From Brevundimonas subvibrioides (GTDB lineage Bacteria > Pseudomonadota > Alphaproteobacteria > Caulobacterales > Caulobacteraceae), in NCBI RefSeq assembly GCF_027271155.1, contig NZ_CP114542.1, positions 806,001 to 870,000 on the forward strand: DNA of 64,000 bases, in the 5' to 3' direction. The stretch's first letter is position 1. Each line of letters opens with the position of its first letter. Position numbers and translations under genes: made by a program. This document shows, piece by piece, positions 47,486-56,141 of this stretch. A model generated the notes under the pieces. The model was not told the DNA's origin. It worked only from the letters and a program-made list of their open reading frames with translations, and did not search any database.

Positions 47486-50400
47486 CTATTCCGCTGGACC
47501 GGGCCCGAGCTGTGGCGGGGTTGCCAGAGCGTTGTCCGTCGCTTCGTCGCCCCGCTGGCCGGCGAACATCCGCCTCATCCGGCGCTCGATGCGGACCTTC
47601 AGTCCGTCGATCAGGCTGAAGATGACGGGCACGAACAGCAGGGACAATGCGGTCGATGTGATCAGCCCGCCGATCACGGCCACCGCCATGGGCGAACGGA
47701 AGCCGGTGCCCTCGCCGAGCGCCAGGGCGATGGGCAGCATGCCCAGACCCATGGCCAGGGTCGTCATGATGATGGGACGGGCCCGCTTGTGGGCGGAATC
47801 CATCAGGGCGTCGTAGCGGCTCATCCCCTCGTGCATGGCGATGATGGCGTAGTCGACCAGCAGGATGGAGTTCTTGGCCGCGATCCCTGTCAGCATGATG
47901 ATGCCGATCAGGGCCGGCATGGACAGCGACTTGCCGGTGAGGAGCAGCGCGATGAAGGCCCCGCCGAAGGAGACCGGCAGGGCGGCCAGGATGGTGATCG
48001 GGTGAAGGAAGCTTTTGAACAGCAGGACCAGCACCGCATACATCAGCAGAATCCCGGTCACGATGGCGAAGCCGAAACCGACGCCCAGTTCCTGGAAGCT
48101 CTCCACGTCTCCGGAGGCGGCCTGTGCGACACCGGACGGCAGGTTGACGATCGAGGGCAGGGCATTCACGGCCGTGGTCGCCGACCCGAGGGTCGTTCCG
48201 GGCATCTCTGCGGTGATGTTCGCGACGCGGCGCCGGTCATAGCGGTCGATCTGGTTGGGACCGGCGCCGAAGGAGATGTCGGCGACCGCCGACAGCGGGA
48301 CCGAACTGCCCAACGCAGTCGGCACCTTCAGATTCTCGATCACGCCGATGGACTGGCGCGAATCCTCGGTCAGCATGACGCGAATGGGGATCTGGCGGTC
48401 GCCGAGATTGAACTTGGGCAGCAGTTGGTCGGCATCGCCCAGGGTGGCCACACGAGCAGCCTGGCTGATATCCTGTGTCGAGACGCCAGTCAGGGCGGCG
48501 ACGTCAGCCTTTGGCGTGATCAGGATTTCCGGACGAACGAGGGCGGCCGAGGACACAACGTTGGAAAGGCCATCGATGCTACGCATCTCGCGAGCCACAT
48601 TGGCGGCGGCGGCCTCCAGCGTCGCGCCGTCGTCGCCCACCAGGGCGATGGTCAGCAGGCTGCCGCCACCCCCGCCGCCGCCGCCGAACTGCACGCGGGC
48701 ACCGGGCGTCTGGCGGAGGATCGGCCCCATCTCGGCTTCCAGCGCCTGCTGGCTGAGGCTGCGATCGGCCTTGGGCACCAGGTTGACGGTAAGACTGGCA
48801 CGGCGGACCTCCCCGGCGCTCGAGTTGCCTCCACCGCCGAAGCTGGTCGTTGCCGAGCCGATCGACGAATAGATCGATGCCACCTCGGGCCGCTTCTGCA
48901 ATTCCCGGGTGATCCGCTGAACGGCGGCGTCTGTCTGGTTCAGAGTGGTGCCCGGAGCCATCTCGACGGTCACGCTGGAGCGGGACACGTCCTCGACGGG
49001 AATGAACTCGCCCGGAATCCTGGTGGCCAGGATGATCGAGAAGACGAAGAAGGCACCGCCCATCAGCACCACCCAGAATCGGTGATCGAGCAGTCGTCTG
49101 ATAATGCGCTGACCAAGGCCGGGTCGGCCGGAAAGCGGCCGGGCGGAGCTGCCCAGCGCCCAGGCCAGAGCCTTTTGATAGGGTCCCATCCAGAACGGAT
49201 CGGTGTGTTCCTTGCCCTGATCGGCCTTCAGCAGATAGGCCCCCATCAGGGGTGTCAGGGTTCGGGCGACCAGCAGGGAGAACAGCACGCTGACGCAGGT
49301 GGCGATGGCGAAGCTCTTGAAGAACTGTCCGACGATGCCCGGCATGAAGCCCGTGGGCGCAAACACCGCGACCAGGGTGGCGGTGGTGGCCAGGACCGCC
49401 AGGCCGATCTCGTCGGCGGCCTCGATCGCGGCCGGGTAGGGTGCCTTGCCCTGCCGGATGTGGCGGACGATGTTCTCGATCTCGACGATGGCGTCATCGA
49501 CCAGGATGCCGACCGTCAGCGACAGGGCCAGCAGGGTGACCACGTTCAGGGACTGGTTGGTCAGGTCCATGATCCAGAACGTCGGGATCAGCGACAGCGG
49601 CATGGCCACGGCGGTAATGAAGGTCGCACGCCAGTCGCGCAGGAAGACGAACACCACGATCACGGCCAGAAGCGCGCCAAGCAGCAGCGCCTCGACCGAG
49701 GCGTGGAAGTTGTTGATGACGTCCGAGGTGGTGTTGGCGACCTCCTCGATCGTCACGTCGGCGCGTTCGGCGTCCAGTGCCTCGATCGCAGCCCTGGACT
49801 GCTCGTAGACGTCGACTTCGCTGGACCCGATCGAGCGGACGACGCCGAAGCCGACCACTTCCTGTCCGTTGAAGCGGGCGCGCCCGCGCGGCTCGGACCA
49901 CTCGTCCACGACCTGGCCGAGGTCGCCCAGCCGGACCGTGCGGCCGCCGACGGGGATCAGGGTCTGGGCCAGGGCCTCGACCGACGATGCCGAACCGACC
50001 GTCCGGATCGCCTGTTCCTCGCCGCCGATCTCGCCCCGCCCGCCGGGCAGGTTGATATTGGACCCGCGCAACTGGCTCGAGACGGCTGCAGCCGTGATGC
50101 CCTGGGCCTCCAGCCGGGCTGGATCCAGCTTGATGCGAATTTCGCGATCGACGCCGCCGTCACGCTGGATCTGGCTGACGCCCTTCACGGTCAGAAGGCG
50201 CTTGGCCACCGTATTGTCGACGAACCAGCTGAGTTCCTCAGGGCTCATGCCCGGTGCGCGCACGACGAAGTTGGCGATGGGCGTGCCGGTGAACTCGATG
50301 CGTTGAACGATCGGTTCCTGAACATCAGCGGGCAGGTTCTGGCGGATGCCCGTCACAGCATTGCGCACATCATTGGTGACCTTTTCCAGGTCGACACCCA

Positions 50401-50698
50401 GCTGGAACTCGATCGATGTGGTGGAAACGCTGTCGTTGACCGTCGATGTGATGTGTTTGACCTGCCCAAGACCGGCCACGGCATCCTCGACCAGACGGGT
50501 GACCTGGGTCTCCATTTCGGTTGGAGCCGCCCCGGCCTGCACGACCGAAACGGCCACGACCGGCAGGTCAACGTCGGGGAAGTTATTGGTGCGCAGGTTG
50601 AAGTAACTACCGACGCCCGCCAGCGTCAGGATGACGAACATCAGGATGATCGGGATCGGATTCCGGATCGACCAGGACGAGATGTTGGCGAAATTCAT
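47486..50698 (-). CDS. RND multidrug efflux permease (HAE1 family)
   Basis: Trimeric inner-membrane drug/proton antiporter of 1070 residues, similar to AcrB/MdtB. Helix 1 starts WSIRNPIPIILMFVILTLAGVGSYF. Proton-relay aspartates are in LALSLTVGILVDDAIVEIENIVRH, with FPDVDLPVVAVSV at the start of the porter domain and PALIGIIMLTGIAAKNSILLVDY in the second half. A Gly-rich loop (FGGGGGGGGS) lies in the second porter domain. Its ATG overlaps the adaptor stop by 4 bp. No outer-membrane channel gene (TolC type) or regulator is in the window. Substrates unknown. Confidence 0.96.
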   Translation of the reverse strand: MNFANISSWSIRNPIPIILMFVILTLAGVGSYFNLRTNNFPDVDLPVVAVSVVQAGAAPTEMETQVTRLVEDAVAGLGQVKHITSTVNDSVSTTSIEFQLGVDLEKVTNDVRNAVTGIRQNLPADVQEPIVQRIEFTGTPIANFVVRAPGMSPEELSWFVDNTVAKRLLTVKGVSQIQRDGGVDREIRIKLDPARLEAQGITAAAVSSQLRGSNINLPGGRGEIGGEEQAIRTVGSASSVEALAQTLIPVGGRTVRLGDLGQVVDEWSEPRGRARFNGQEVVGFGVVRSIGSSEVDVYEQSRAAIEALDAERADVTIEEVANTTSDVINNFHASVEALLLGALLAVIVVFVFLRDWRATFITAVAMPLSLIPTFWIMDLTNQSLNVVTLLALSLTVGILVDDAIVEIENIVRHIRQGKAPYPAAIEAADEIGLAVLATTATLVAVFAPTGFMPGIVGQFFKSFAIATCVSVLFSLLVARTLTPLMGAYLLKADQGKEHTDPFWMGPYQKALAWALGSSARPLSGRPGLGQRIIRRLLDHRFWVVLMGGAFFVFSIILATRIPGEFIPVEDVSRSSVTVEMAPGTTLNQTDAAVQRITRELQKRPEVASIYSSIGSATTSFGGGGNSSAGEVRRASLTVNLVPKADRSLSQQALEAEMGPILRQTPGARVQFGGGGGGGGSLLTIALVGDDGATLEAAAANVAREMRSIDGLSNVVSSAALVRPEILITPKADVAALTGVSTQDISQAARVATLGDADQLLPKFNLGDRQIPIRVMLTEDSRQSIGVIENLKVPTALGSSVPLSAVADISFGAGPNQIDRYDRRRVANITAEMPGTTLGSATTAVNALPSIVNLPSGVAQAASGDVESFQELGVGFGFAIVTGILLMYAVLVLLFKSFLHPITILAALPVSFGGAFIALLLTGKSLSMPALIGIIMLTGIAAKNSILLVDYAIIAMHEGMSRYDALMDSAHKRARPIIMTTLAMGLGMLPIALALGEGTGFRSPMAVAVIGGLITSTALSLLFVPVIFSLIDGLKVRIERRMRRMFAGQRGDEATDNALATPPQLGPGPAE

Positions 50699-51843
50699 CG
50701 CGCAGCTCCGGCGGCCGGAATCGTCGCGGGTGCCCCGGCTGCGGCATTGGCGGTTGTTACGCTTACTGCGTCACCCTCGCCCAGGAACCCGGCCCCCTGG
50801 ACCACGACGCGCTGACCGGCACCGAGCCCTGCCGTCACCGCGACCAGATTGCCGGATCGATCGCCGGTCTGGACGGGTACGAACTTCACGATGGAGTTGG
50901 CGTCGATAACATAGACTCCCGCCCGGCCCTCGCGGAACACGACCGAGTCCGATGGCACGGTCAGCACCGGCGCGTCGCCGACATCGATGCGCGCGCGGGC
51001 GAACATGCCGGGACGCAGGCCTGTGCCGTTCGTCAGGGCCACGCGCGCGACGCCCAGGCGCGTCTCGGGATCGACTTCCGACGTCACGATCCGGACCGTG
51101 CCGGCGGTCTCGCCGCCCTGGTCGGCGACGATGACGGCCGACATGCCGGCACGGACCAGCGGCAGGTCCGTCTCGGGCACCTGGGCGTCGAGCTCCAGCC
51201 GGCTGTCGCGAACGATGCGGAACAGCTCCGAGCCCGCCGGGACGATCTGCCCACGCGTGACGCTGCGTCGGATGACCAGGCCCGATACCGGGGCGCGGAC
51301 GGTGGCCTGATTGAGCTGGGTCTGGGTCTGGCTGAGGGCTGCCCGCGCCTGGGCGACGCCCGCTGCCGAGGCGCGCTGGTTGGCCTGGGCTGTGTCAAGC
51401 GAGGCCTGGCTGAGGAAGCCGCGCTCCTTCAACTCCTGTGCCCGGGCCAGGGCCGCGTCGTCACGCGCGAGATTGGCCTCGGCGGTCTGGACCTGCGCCT
51501 GCTGCTGGCGGAGTTGGGCGCGCAGGACGGCATCGTTCAACTGGACCAGGGCCTGACCCTGCCGGACGTAGGTCCCTTCGTCGACGAAAACGCCAGTGGC
51601 GACCAGGCCGCCGGTCTCGGCGCCCACCAGCACCTCTTCCCAGGCCGAGACGCTGCCCGAGGCATTGACGACACGCGGAAGGTTGGTGGCCGTCACCGTC
51701 GCCGCCGTTACTGACTGACGCTGAATGGGCGCGGCTTTTTCTTTGTCCCCACCCCCACAGGCGGCGATCAACAGGCCCAGCACCACGACGGCAACGGTGG
51801 TAAGGGCGGAGGAGCGCAGGCGCGTCGGCGTCGTGGGGGCCAC
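50695..51843 (-). CDS. RND periplasmic adaptor lipoprotein (MFP)
   Basis: Membrane fusion protein of 382 residues that connects the RND pump to an outer-membrane channel. A lipobox LIAAC gives a lipid-anchored Cys near residue 30. The order is lipoyl half-motif (VSAWEEVLVGAETGGLVATGVFVDEG), coiled coil (about 105-180, AQVQTAEANLARDDAALARAQELKERG), second lipoyl half (VRAPVSGLVIRR), beta-barrel and C-terminal domain. The GTG at 51843 is favoured by AGGA upstream. It forms an operon with the permease. Confidence 0.93.
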   Translation of the reverse strand: MAPTTPTRLRSSALTTVAVVVLGLLIAACGGGDKEKAAPIQRQSVTAATVTATNLPRVVNASGSVSAWEEVLVGAETGGLVATGVFVDEGTYVRQGQALVQLNDAVLRAQLRQQQAQVQTAEANLARDDAALARAQELKERGFLSQASLDTAQANQRASAAGVAQARAALSQTQTQLNQATVRAPVSGLVIRRSVTRGQIVPAGSELFRIVRDSRLELDAQVPETDLPLVRAGMSAVIVADQGGETAGTVRIVTSEVDPETRLGVARVALTNGTGLRPGMFARARIDVGDAPVLTVPSDSVVFREGRAGVYVIDANSIVKFVPVQTGDRSGNLVAVTAGLGAGQRVVVQGAGFLGEGDAVSVTTANAAAGAPATIPAAGAAR

Positions 51844-52068
51844 GGAAGGGTCCTGTCGATGAGGCGGGCGACATCGCCGGCCGGAAGTCGTGTCTTTGCG
51901 AGGCCAGGCCAAGCTTTGGCAGCGCCGGGCCTCATACCGCGTTCACCGCGCGTTCTCAAACGCGCGACCTTCGCATTACGACAAAGTAATGGGTCATAGC
52001 TGCGACGGTCGTACGCACCTTCGGTCGCGTTGGCGCGATGGCTCGGGCCATGCTAACCGCGCCGCACC

Positions 52069-53877
52069 ATGACGACGCCCCCCATCGACCGAATCCGCAA
52101 CTTCTCCGTGGTTGCCCACATTGACCACGGAAAATCGACGCTGTCCGACCGGCTGATCCAGTTTACCGGAGGCCTGACGGCGCGGGAGATGTCGGCCCAG
52201 GTTCTGGATTCGATGGATATCGAGAAGGAGCGCGGGATCACGATCAAGGCGCAGACGGTGCGGCTGAACTACAGGGCCCGGGACGGGCTGGAGTATGTGC
52301 TGAACCTGATGGACACGCCGGGGCATGTGGACTTCGCCTATGAGGTCTCCCGGTCCCTGGCCGCCTGCGAGGGGTCGCTGCTGGTCGTGGACGCCAGTCA
52401 GGGCGTCGAGGCCCAGACCCTGGCCAATGTCTATCAGGCCATCGACAACAACCACGAGATCGTGCCGGTCCTGAACAAGATCGACCTGCCCGCCGCCGAG
52501 CCCGAGCGGGTGCGCCAGCAGATCGAGGACGTCATCGGCATCGACGCCTCCGACGCCGTCCTGTGCAGCGCCAAGTCCGGTCTCGGCATCGAGGAGGTGC
52601 TGGAGGCCATCGTCACCCGACTGCCGGCGCCGAAGGGCGACCCCGACGCCCCGCTGAAGGCCCTGCTGGTCGACGCCTGGTACGACCCCTATCTGGGCGT
52701 CGTGGTGCTGGTCCGCGTGTTCGACGGCCAGCTGAAGGCCGGGATGCGGGTCAAGATGATGCAGAACGGCTCGACCCATCTGGTCGACCGGGTCGGCGTC
52801 TTCCTGCCCAAGAACACGCCGGTCGAAAGCCTCGGCCCCGGCGAGGTCGGCTTCATCACCGCCCAGATCAAGGAAGTCGCCCACGCCGCCGTCGGCGACA
52901 CCATCACCGACGAAAGAAAACCCACGGCCGAACCGCTGAAGGGGTTCAAGGACGTCCAGTCGGTGGTCTTCTGCGGCCTGTTCCCGGTCGACGCCGCCGA
53001 TTTCGAGGACCTGCGCGCCGCCATCGGCCGCCTGCGCCTGAACGATGCCTCCTTCACCTATGAGATGGAATCCAGCGCCGCCCTGGGCTTCGGCTTCCGC
53101 TGCGGCTTCCTGGGCCTGCTGCATCTGGAGATCATCCAGGAGCGCCTGAGCCGCGAGTTCAACCTGGATCTGATCGCGACGGCCCCGTCGGTGGTCTACA
53201 AGATCGGCCTGCGCGACGGGACCACGATCGATCTGCACAACCCCGCCGACCTGCCCGATGTGATGCAGATCGAGACCATCTCGGAGCCCTGGATCAAGGC
53301 CACCATCCTGACGCCCGACGAATACCTCGGCGGGGTCATCAAACTGTGTCAGGACCGGCGCGGCAGCCAGATCGAGCTGTCCTACGTCGGCACCCGGGCG
53401 CTGGTGGTCTATGAGCTGCCGCTGAACGAGGTCGTCTTCGACTTCTACGACCGCCTCAAATCCATCTCCAAGGGCTATGCCAGCTTCGATTACGAGCTGA
53501 CGGACTACAAGGTCGGCGACCTGGTCAAGATGAGCATCCTGGTCAATGCCGAGCCGGTCGACGCCCTGAGTATGCTCGTGCATCGCGGCCGGGCCGAGAC
53601 GCGCGGCCGGGGCATGGTCGAGAAGATGAAGGACCTGATCCCGCCCCACATGTTCGTCATCCCGATCCAGGCCGCCATCGGCGGCAAGATCATCGCGCGG
53701 GAAACCGTGCGCGCGCTGAGGAAGGACGTGACGTCGAAATGCTATGGCGGCGACGCGACGCGCAAGAAGAAGCTGCTGGAGAAGCAGAAGGCCGGCAAGA
53801 AGCGGATGCGCCAGTTCGGCAAGGTCGAGATCCCGCAGGAGGCCTTCATCGCCGCGCTGAAGATGGATGAGGATTGA
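52069..53877 (+). CDS. lepA: Elongation factor 4 (LepA)
   Basis: Ribosomal GTPase of 602 residues that acts on stalled or mispositioned ribosomes. G1 [10 protein letters not shown]2/G3 [10 protein letters not shown] and DTPGHVDF, and G4 [10 protein letters not shown] are intact. The LepA-specific C-terminus ends [26 protein letters not shown], here [13 protein letters not shown] and so on. ATG 52069 is the natural start. The terminal 207 bases (53671-53877) recur twice downstream as non-coding copies. Confidence 0.98.
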   Translation: MTTPPIDRIRNFSVVAHIDHGKSTLSDRLIQFTGGLTAREMSAQVLDSMDIEKERGITIKAQTVRLNYRARDGLEYVLNLMDTPGHVDFAYEVSRSLAACEGSLLVVDASQGVEAQTLANVYQAIDNNHEIVPVLNKIDLPAAEPERVRQQIEDVIGIDASDAVLCSAKSGLGIEEVLEAIVTRLPAPKGDPDAPLKALLVDAWYDPYLGVVVLVRVFDGQLKAGMRVKMMQNGSTHLVDRVGVFLPKNTPVESLGPGEVGFITAQIKEVAHAAVGDTITDERKPTAEPLKGFKDVQSVVFCGLFPVDAADFEDLRAAIGRLRLNDASFTYEMESSAALGFGFRCGFLGLLHLEIIQERLSREFNLDLIATAPSVVYKIGLRDGTTIDLHNPADLPDVMQIETISEPWIKATILTPDEYLGGVIKLCQDRRGSQIELSYVGTRALVVYELPLNEVVFDFYDRLKSISKGYASFDYELTDYKVGDLVKMSILVNAEPVDALSMLVHRGRAETRGRGMVEKMKDLIPPHMFVIPIQAAIGGKIIARETVRALRKDVTSKCYGGDATRKKKLLEKQKAGKKRMRQFGKVEIPQEAFIAALKMDED

Positions 53878-54084
53878 GGGGTTTATGCCCCTGACTGGTC
53901 CAGCAGGTCTCCGGACTTAGACATCTATGATAGAACGGCATTCGGCGTTAGGCCCGACCCGCGTTGCCGCTTCAGCAGCCGACTTATCCTCTCGATATCG
54001 ACGAGCAGGATGATGGCGGCATGGCACAGACCAACACGAACCACCCCGATTTCGCCGCGCCCGACTTTGCGCTAAGGTTCGGTC
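53878..54084. other. 207-bp gap after lepA
   Basis: Between lepA and the DUF433 gene; no coding or structural feature was recognised, and it contains no lepA-like tail. It probably holds the promoter of the DUF433/DUF5615 pair. Confidence 0.5.
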
Positions 54085-54312
54085 ATGAGCGAACTTCTGG
54101 CCCGCATCACGATCCGTCCCGACACCTGTGGCGGGCGTCCCTGCATAAGGGGAATGAGAATTCGTGTCAGCGACGTGCTGGGCATGCTGGCGGCCGGGGA
54201 AACCCCCGCCTCCATACTGGAATACCATCCCGATCTGGAGGCCGAGGACATCTCGGCCTGCCTGGCCTATGCGGCGCGCGAGGTCGATCACGCGGTCATC
54301 CTCGCGGCGTGA
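54085..54312 (+). CDS. DUF433 antitoxin (second module)
   Basis: A 75-residue antitoxin of the DUF433 family. RPCIRGMRIRVSDVLGMLAAGETPASI and LEAEDISACLAYAAREV agree with the module at 36549-36776 but differ in about half of the residues, so it is not a recent duplicate. It overlaps the toxin by 4 bp (GTGA). Confidence 0.88.
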   Translation: MSELLARITIRPDTCGGRPCIRGMRIRVSDVLGMLAAGETPASILEYHPDLEAEDISACLAYAAREVDHAVILAA

Positions 54313-54635
54313 GGATCGTCGTCGATCAGCAGCTGCCGCCGCTTCTGGCGGACTGGTTTCGGGACCAAGGCATAGCCGCGATTCATGTCCGCGATCTCGG
54401 CATGAGCGCCGCGCCCGACGCGGCCATCTGGGCCGAGGCGGCGCGAGATGACGCCGTCGTCCTCAGCCGCGACGAAGACTTTGTGGGCCTGACCCGGGCC
54501 GGTAGTGCGCGACTGGTCTGGATACGCATCGGCAATTGTGCCAACGCAACCTTGCTGGCTGCGGTCGAGGCGAACTGGCCCGCTATTCGTCGACGCCTGG
54601 AGGACGGCGAACGGCTGGTGGAACTTCGGTCCTGA
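54309..54635 (+). CDS. DUF5615 PIN-like toxin (second module)
   Basis: A 108-residue predicted RNase toxin; GTG start overlapping the antitoxin stop. It shows [30 protein letters not shown], with the first Asp, then [24 protein letters not shown], with the catalytic acidic pair, and [13 protein letters not shown], the family's RxGN segment. The lepA-derived tail starts two bases after its stop, which places the module exactly between two lepA tails. Confidence 0.85.
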   Translation: MRIVVDQQLPPLLADWFRDQGIAAIHVRDLGMSAAPDAAIWAEAARDDAVVLSRDEDFVGLTRAGSARLVWIRIGNCANATLLAAVEANWPAIRRRLEDGERLVELRS

Positions 54636-54637
54636 CG

Positions 54638-54845
54638 GCGGCCATCGTCGGCAAGATCATCGCGCAGGAACCCGTGTGGGCGCTGCGCAAGGACGTGACG
54701 TCCAAATACTATGGCGGCGACGCGACGCGGAAGAAAAAAGCTGCTGGAGACGCAGAAGGCGGGCAAGAAGCGGATGCGCCAGTTCGGCAAGGTCGAGATC
54801 CCGCAGGAGGCCTTCATCGCCGCGCTGAAGATGGATGAGGATTGA
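54638..54845 (+). pseudogene. Detached 3' fragment of lepA (copy 2), frameshifted
   Basis: A 208-base copy of the last 207 bases of lepA (53671-53877). The translation matches lepA in most positions, but one extra A in AAGAAAAAAG (the lepA copy reads AAGAAGAAG) shifts the frame, so it cannot be made as a LepA tail. Differences at codon and residue level (such as KYYGG for KCYGG) suggest it is not a very recent duplicate. Its GAGGATTGAG end provides the ribosome site for the next gene. Confidence 0.85.
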
Positions 54846-54846
54846 G

Positions 54847-55566
54847 ATGGTCGCTCCCTTTGTACCCGCCCCGCCGGCCGATCTCGTCGATCAGGCGCTC
54901 TCGGCGGCCATCGCGGACCCCGGCCTGACGGGCGCGTTCGAACTGGCCCTGGCCTCGGCGGTCGTCTACGTCGTGCCGGCGGACGGGGTGCCGCCGCCCG
55001 GTCAGGTCTTCGGCCTTGACGTTCCCTTTCAGCTGATGGGGATCACGTTGAAGGACGGCACGCCCGCGAACGCCCTGTTCACCACCCGGGCGGCGGCGGC
55101 GCGGAACGCGGGTGAGGCGGCCGTCATGGGCATCCGGGGCCTGCACGCGCTGGAGATTCTGCGCGACGGATGGATCGTGCTGAACCCCGGCGCAGAAACG
55201 GGTCTGGTCCTTTCGCCGGAGCAGATCCGGACGATCCTGAAAGGGCTGGGCGACGTCCGCCTGACGGACGCCGGCCAGGCCGCGCGCGCCGTCACCGTGC
55301 CGGAACGCGAGCCGACCGAACTGGTCGACCGCCTGCGCCGCGTACTGACCCATGCGCACGTCACGGGCGCCTGGCTGGGCCGGACGACGAACGCCTCCAC
55401 CGGTGCACAGGGGTGGTATCTGCAGGTCCGCGGATCCGCCCCCTTCGCCAATGTCCGGCTGGCCGTCGAACAGGCCGCCGGCGGGCTGGATTTCCATGGA
55501 GAGACCCTGGACCTCACGGTCATGACCCCGGACGCGGCCGACGGCACAGGGCTGAGGATCGTCTGA
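54847..55566 (+). CDS. SseB-like protein with C-terminal SseB domain
   Basis: A 239-residue protein. The N-terminal part (about 15-125) resembles SseB (enhanced serine sensitivity): LASAVVYVVPADG, a Gln/Val-rich sheet, HALEILRDGWIVLNPGAETGLVLSPEQIRTIL. The C-terminal part (about 150-235) resembles the SseB C-terminal domain with AWLGRTTN and LTVMTPDAADGTGLRIV. Function is unknown in bacteria generally. An upstream in-frame ATG at 54835 lies in the lepA fragment; ATG 54847 has the better spacing. It lies between lepA tails 2 and 3. Confidence 0.8.
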   Translation: MVAPFVPAPPADLVDQALSAAIADPGLTGAFELALASAVVYVVPADGVPPPGQVFGLDVPFQLMGITLKDGTPANALFTTRAAAARNAGEAAVMGIRGLHALEILRDGWIVLNPGAETGLVLSPEQIRTILKGLGDVRLTDAGQAARAVTVPEREPTELVDRLRRVLTHAHVTGAWLGRTTNASTGAQGWYLQVRGSAPFANVRLAVEQAAGGLDFHGETLDLTVMTPDAADGTGLRIV

Positions 55567-55588
55567 CCCCGGCAGGGCGGGCCGGGGT
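55566..55588 (+). terminator. Hairpin after the SseB-like gene
   Basis: ACCCCGGC (55566-55573) pairs with GCCGGGGT (55581-55588) around seven bases, directly behind the TGA. No T run follows, so it may act as a partial terminator. Confidence 0.6.
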
Positions 55589-55600
55589 TGGGTACGGCCG

Positions 55601-55663
55601 GTCGGCAAGGTGGAGACCCCGCAGGCGGCGTTCATTGCGGCGCTGAAGAGGGATGAGGATTGA
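55601..55663 (+). pseudogene. Second detached lepA 3' fragment (copy 3, 63 bases)
   Basis: Matches the last 63 bases of lepA at 55 positions, counted by eye, and still ends in ATGAGGATTGA. Its reading frame, VGKVETPQAAFIAALKRDED, is intact but has no start, so it is a relic. It is more diverged than copy 2. Confidence 0.8.
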
Positions 55664-55728
55664 GGAGCGGATCACGCCACCCTCTGACCGTGCGGTGAAG
55701 ATCAGCCCGGGGGGGCGACACTGGCGTC

Positions 55729-55923
55729 ATGAAACCGATCATCCTGACCCGGCACGGCCTTGGCCGAATGGCCCTGTATGGCCTTTCTGAAGTCGCCGTC
55801 CTCGCTGTTGTTTGCCAGCCGTTTTGGACAGAGCCCGATCCCCGACCGAGTAGGCGTCCCGAGCCGGACTATCGTCTGGCGCGGATGCCCAAATCGCGGC
55901 AAGCTTTCAAAGGGAGAGCTTAG
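55729..55923 (+). CDS. Small hypothetical protein, possible truncated DUF4258
   Basis: A 64-residue open frame. Its first half, ILTRHGLGRMALYGLSEVAVLAVVCQPFWTEPDP, resembles the start of DUF4258 proteins (SRHALERMRERGIS..VLEVL..P), but the rest is basic and does not continue the fold. It may be a remnant with a disrupted 3' part. No partner antitoxin (DUF2283 type) is seen. The stop lies directly before the next start (2-base gap). Confidence 0.5.
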   Translation: MKPIILTRHGLGRMALYGLSEVAVLAVVCQPFWTEPDPRPSRRPEPDYRLARMPKSRQAFKGRA

Positions 55924-55925
55924 TC

Positions 55926-56132
55926 ATGAACAAGATGCGCTGGGTCCAGACTGTCGACCGCTTGATGAAGCGGGACTGGTGTATCGACACCTCCGGCGCG
56001 GGCTTGGATGATACCGAACTGTCTCGATACTGGCGGGATGGGGAAGAGCCCGCAGCCTTCGTCGCGTGGTTTGCCGAGAAGCACGACCTGATCAGGTTCG
56101 AGCGAAACCCTTTCCGGCCGACGCGGGCCTGA
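55926..56132 (+). CDS. Small hypothetical protein upstream of the EVE-HNH gene
   Basis: A 68-residue, charged, Trp-rich protein (WVQTVDRLMKRDWCID, LSRYWRDGEEPAAFVAWFAEKHDLIRFERNPFRP). It has a strong ribosome site (AAAGGGAGAG) and is 9 bp ahead of the EVE-HNH gene, so the two are probably co-transcribed. No family was recognised. Confidence 0.7.
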   Translation: MNKMRWVQTVDRLMKRDWCIDTSGAGLDDTELSRYWRDGEEPAAFVAWFAEKHDLIRFERNPFRPTRA

Positions 56133-56141
56133 TTCTGGTCC

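Noticed and set aside
47135..50815. A 1226-residue plus-strand frame across the RND permease
   Set aside because: Antisense of a clear RND gene, with composition typical of a reversed frame.
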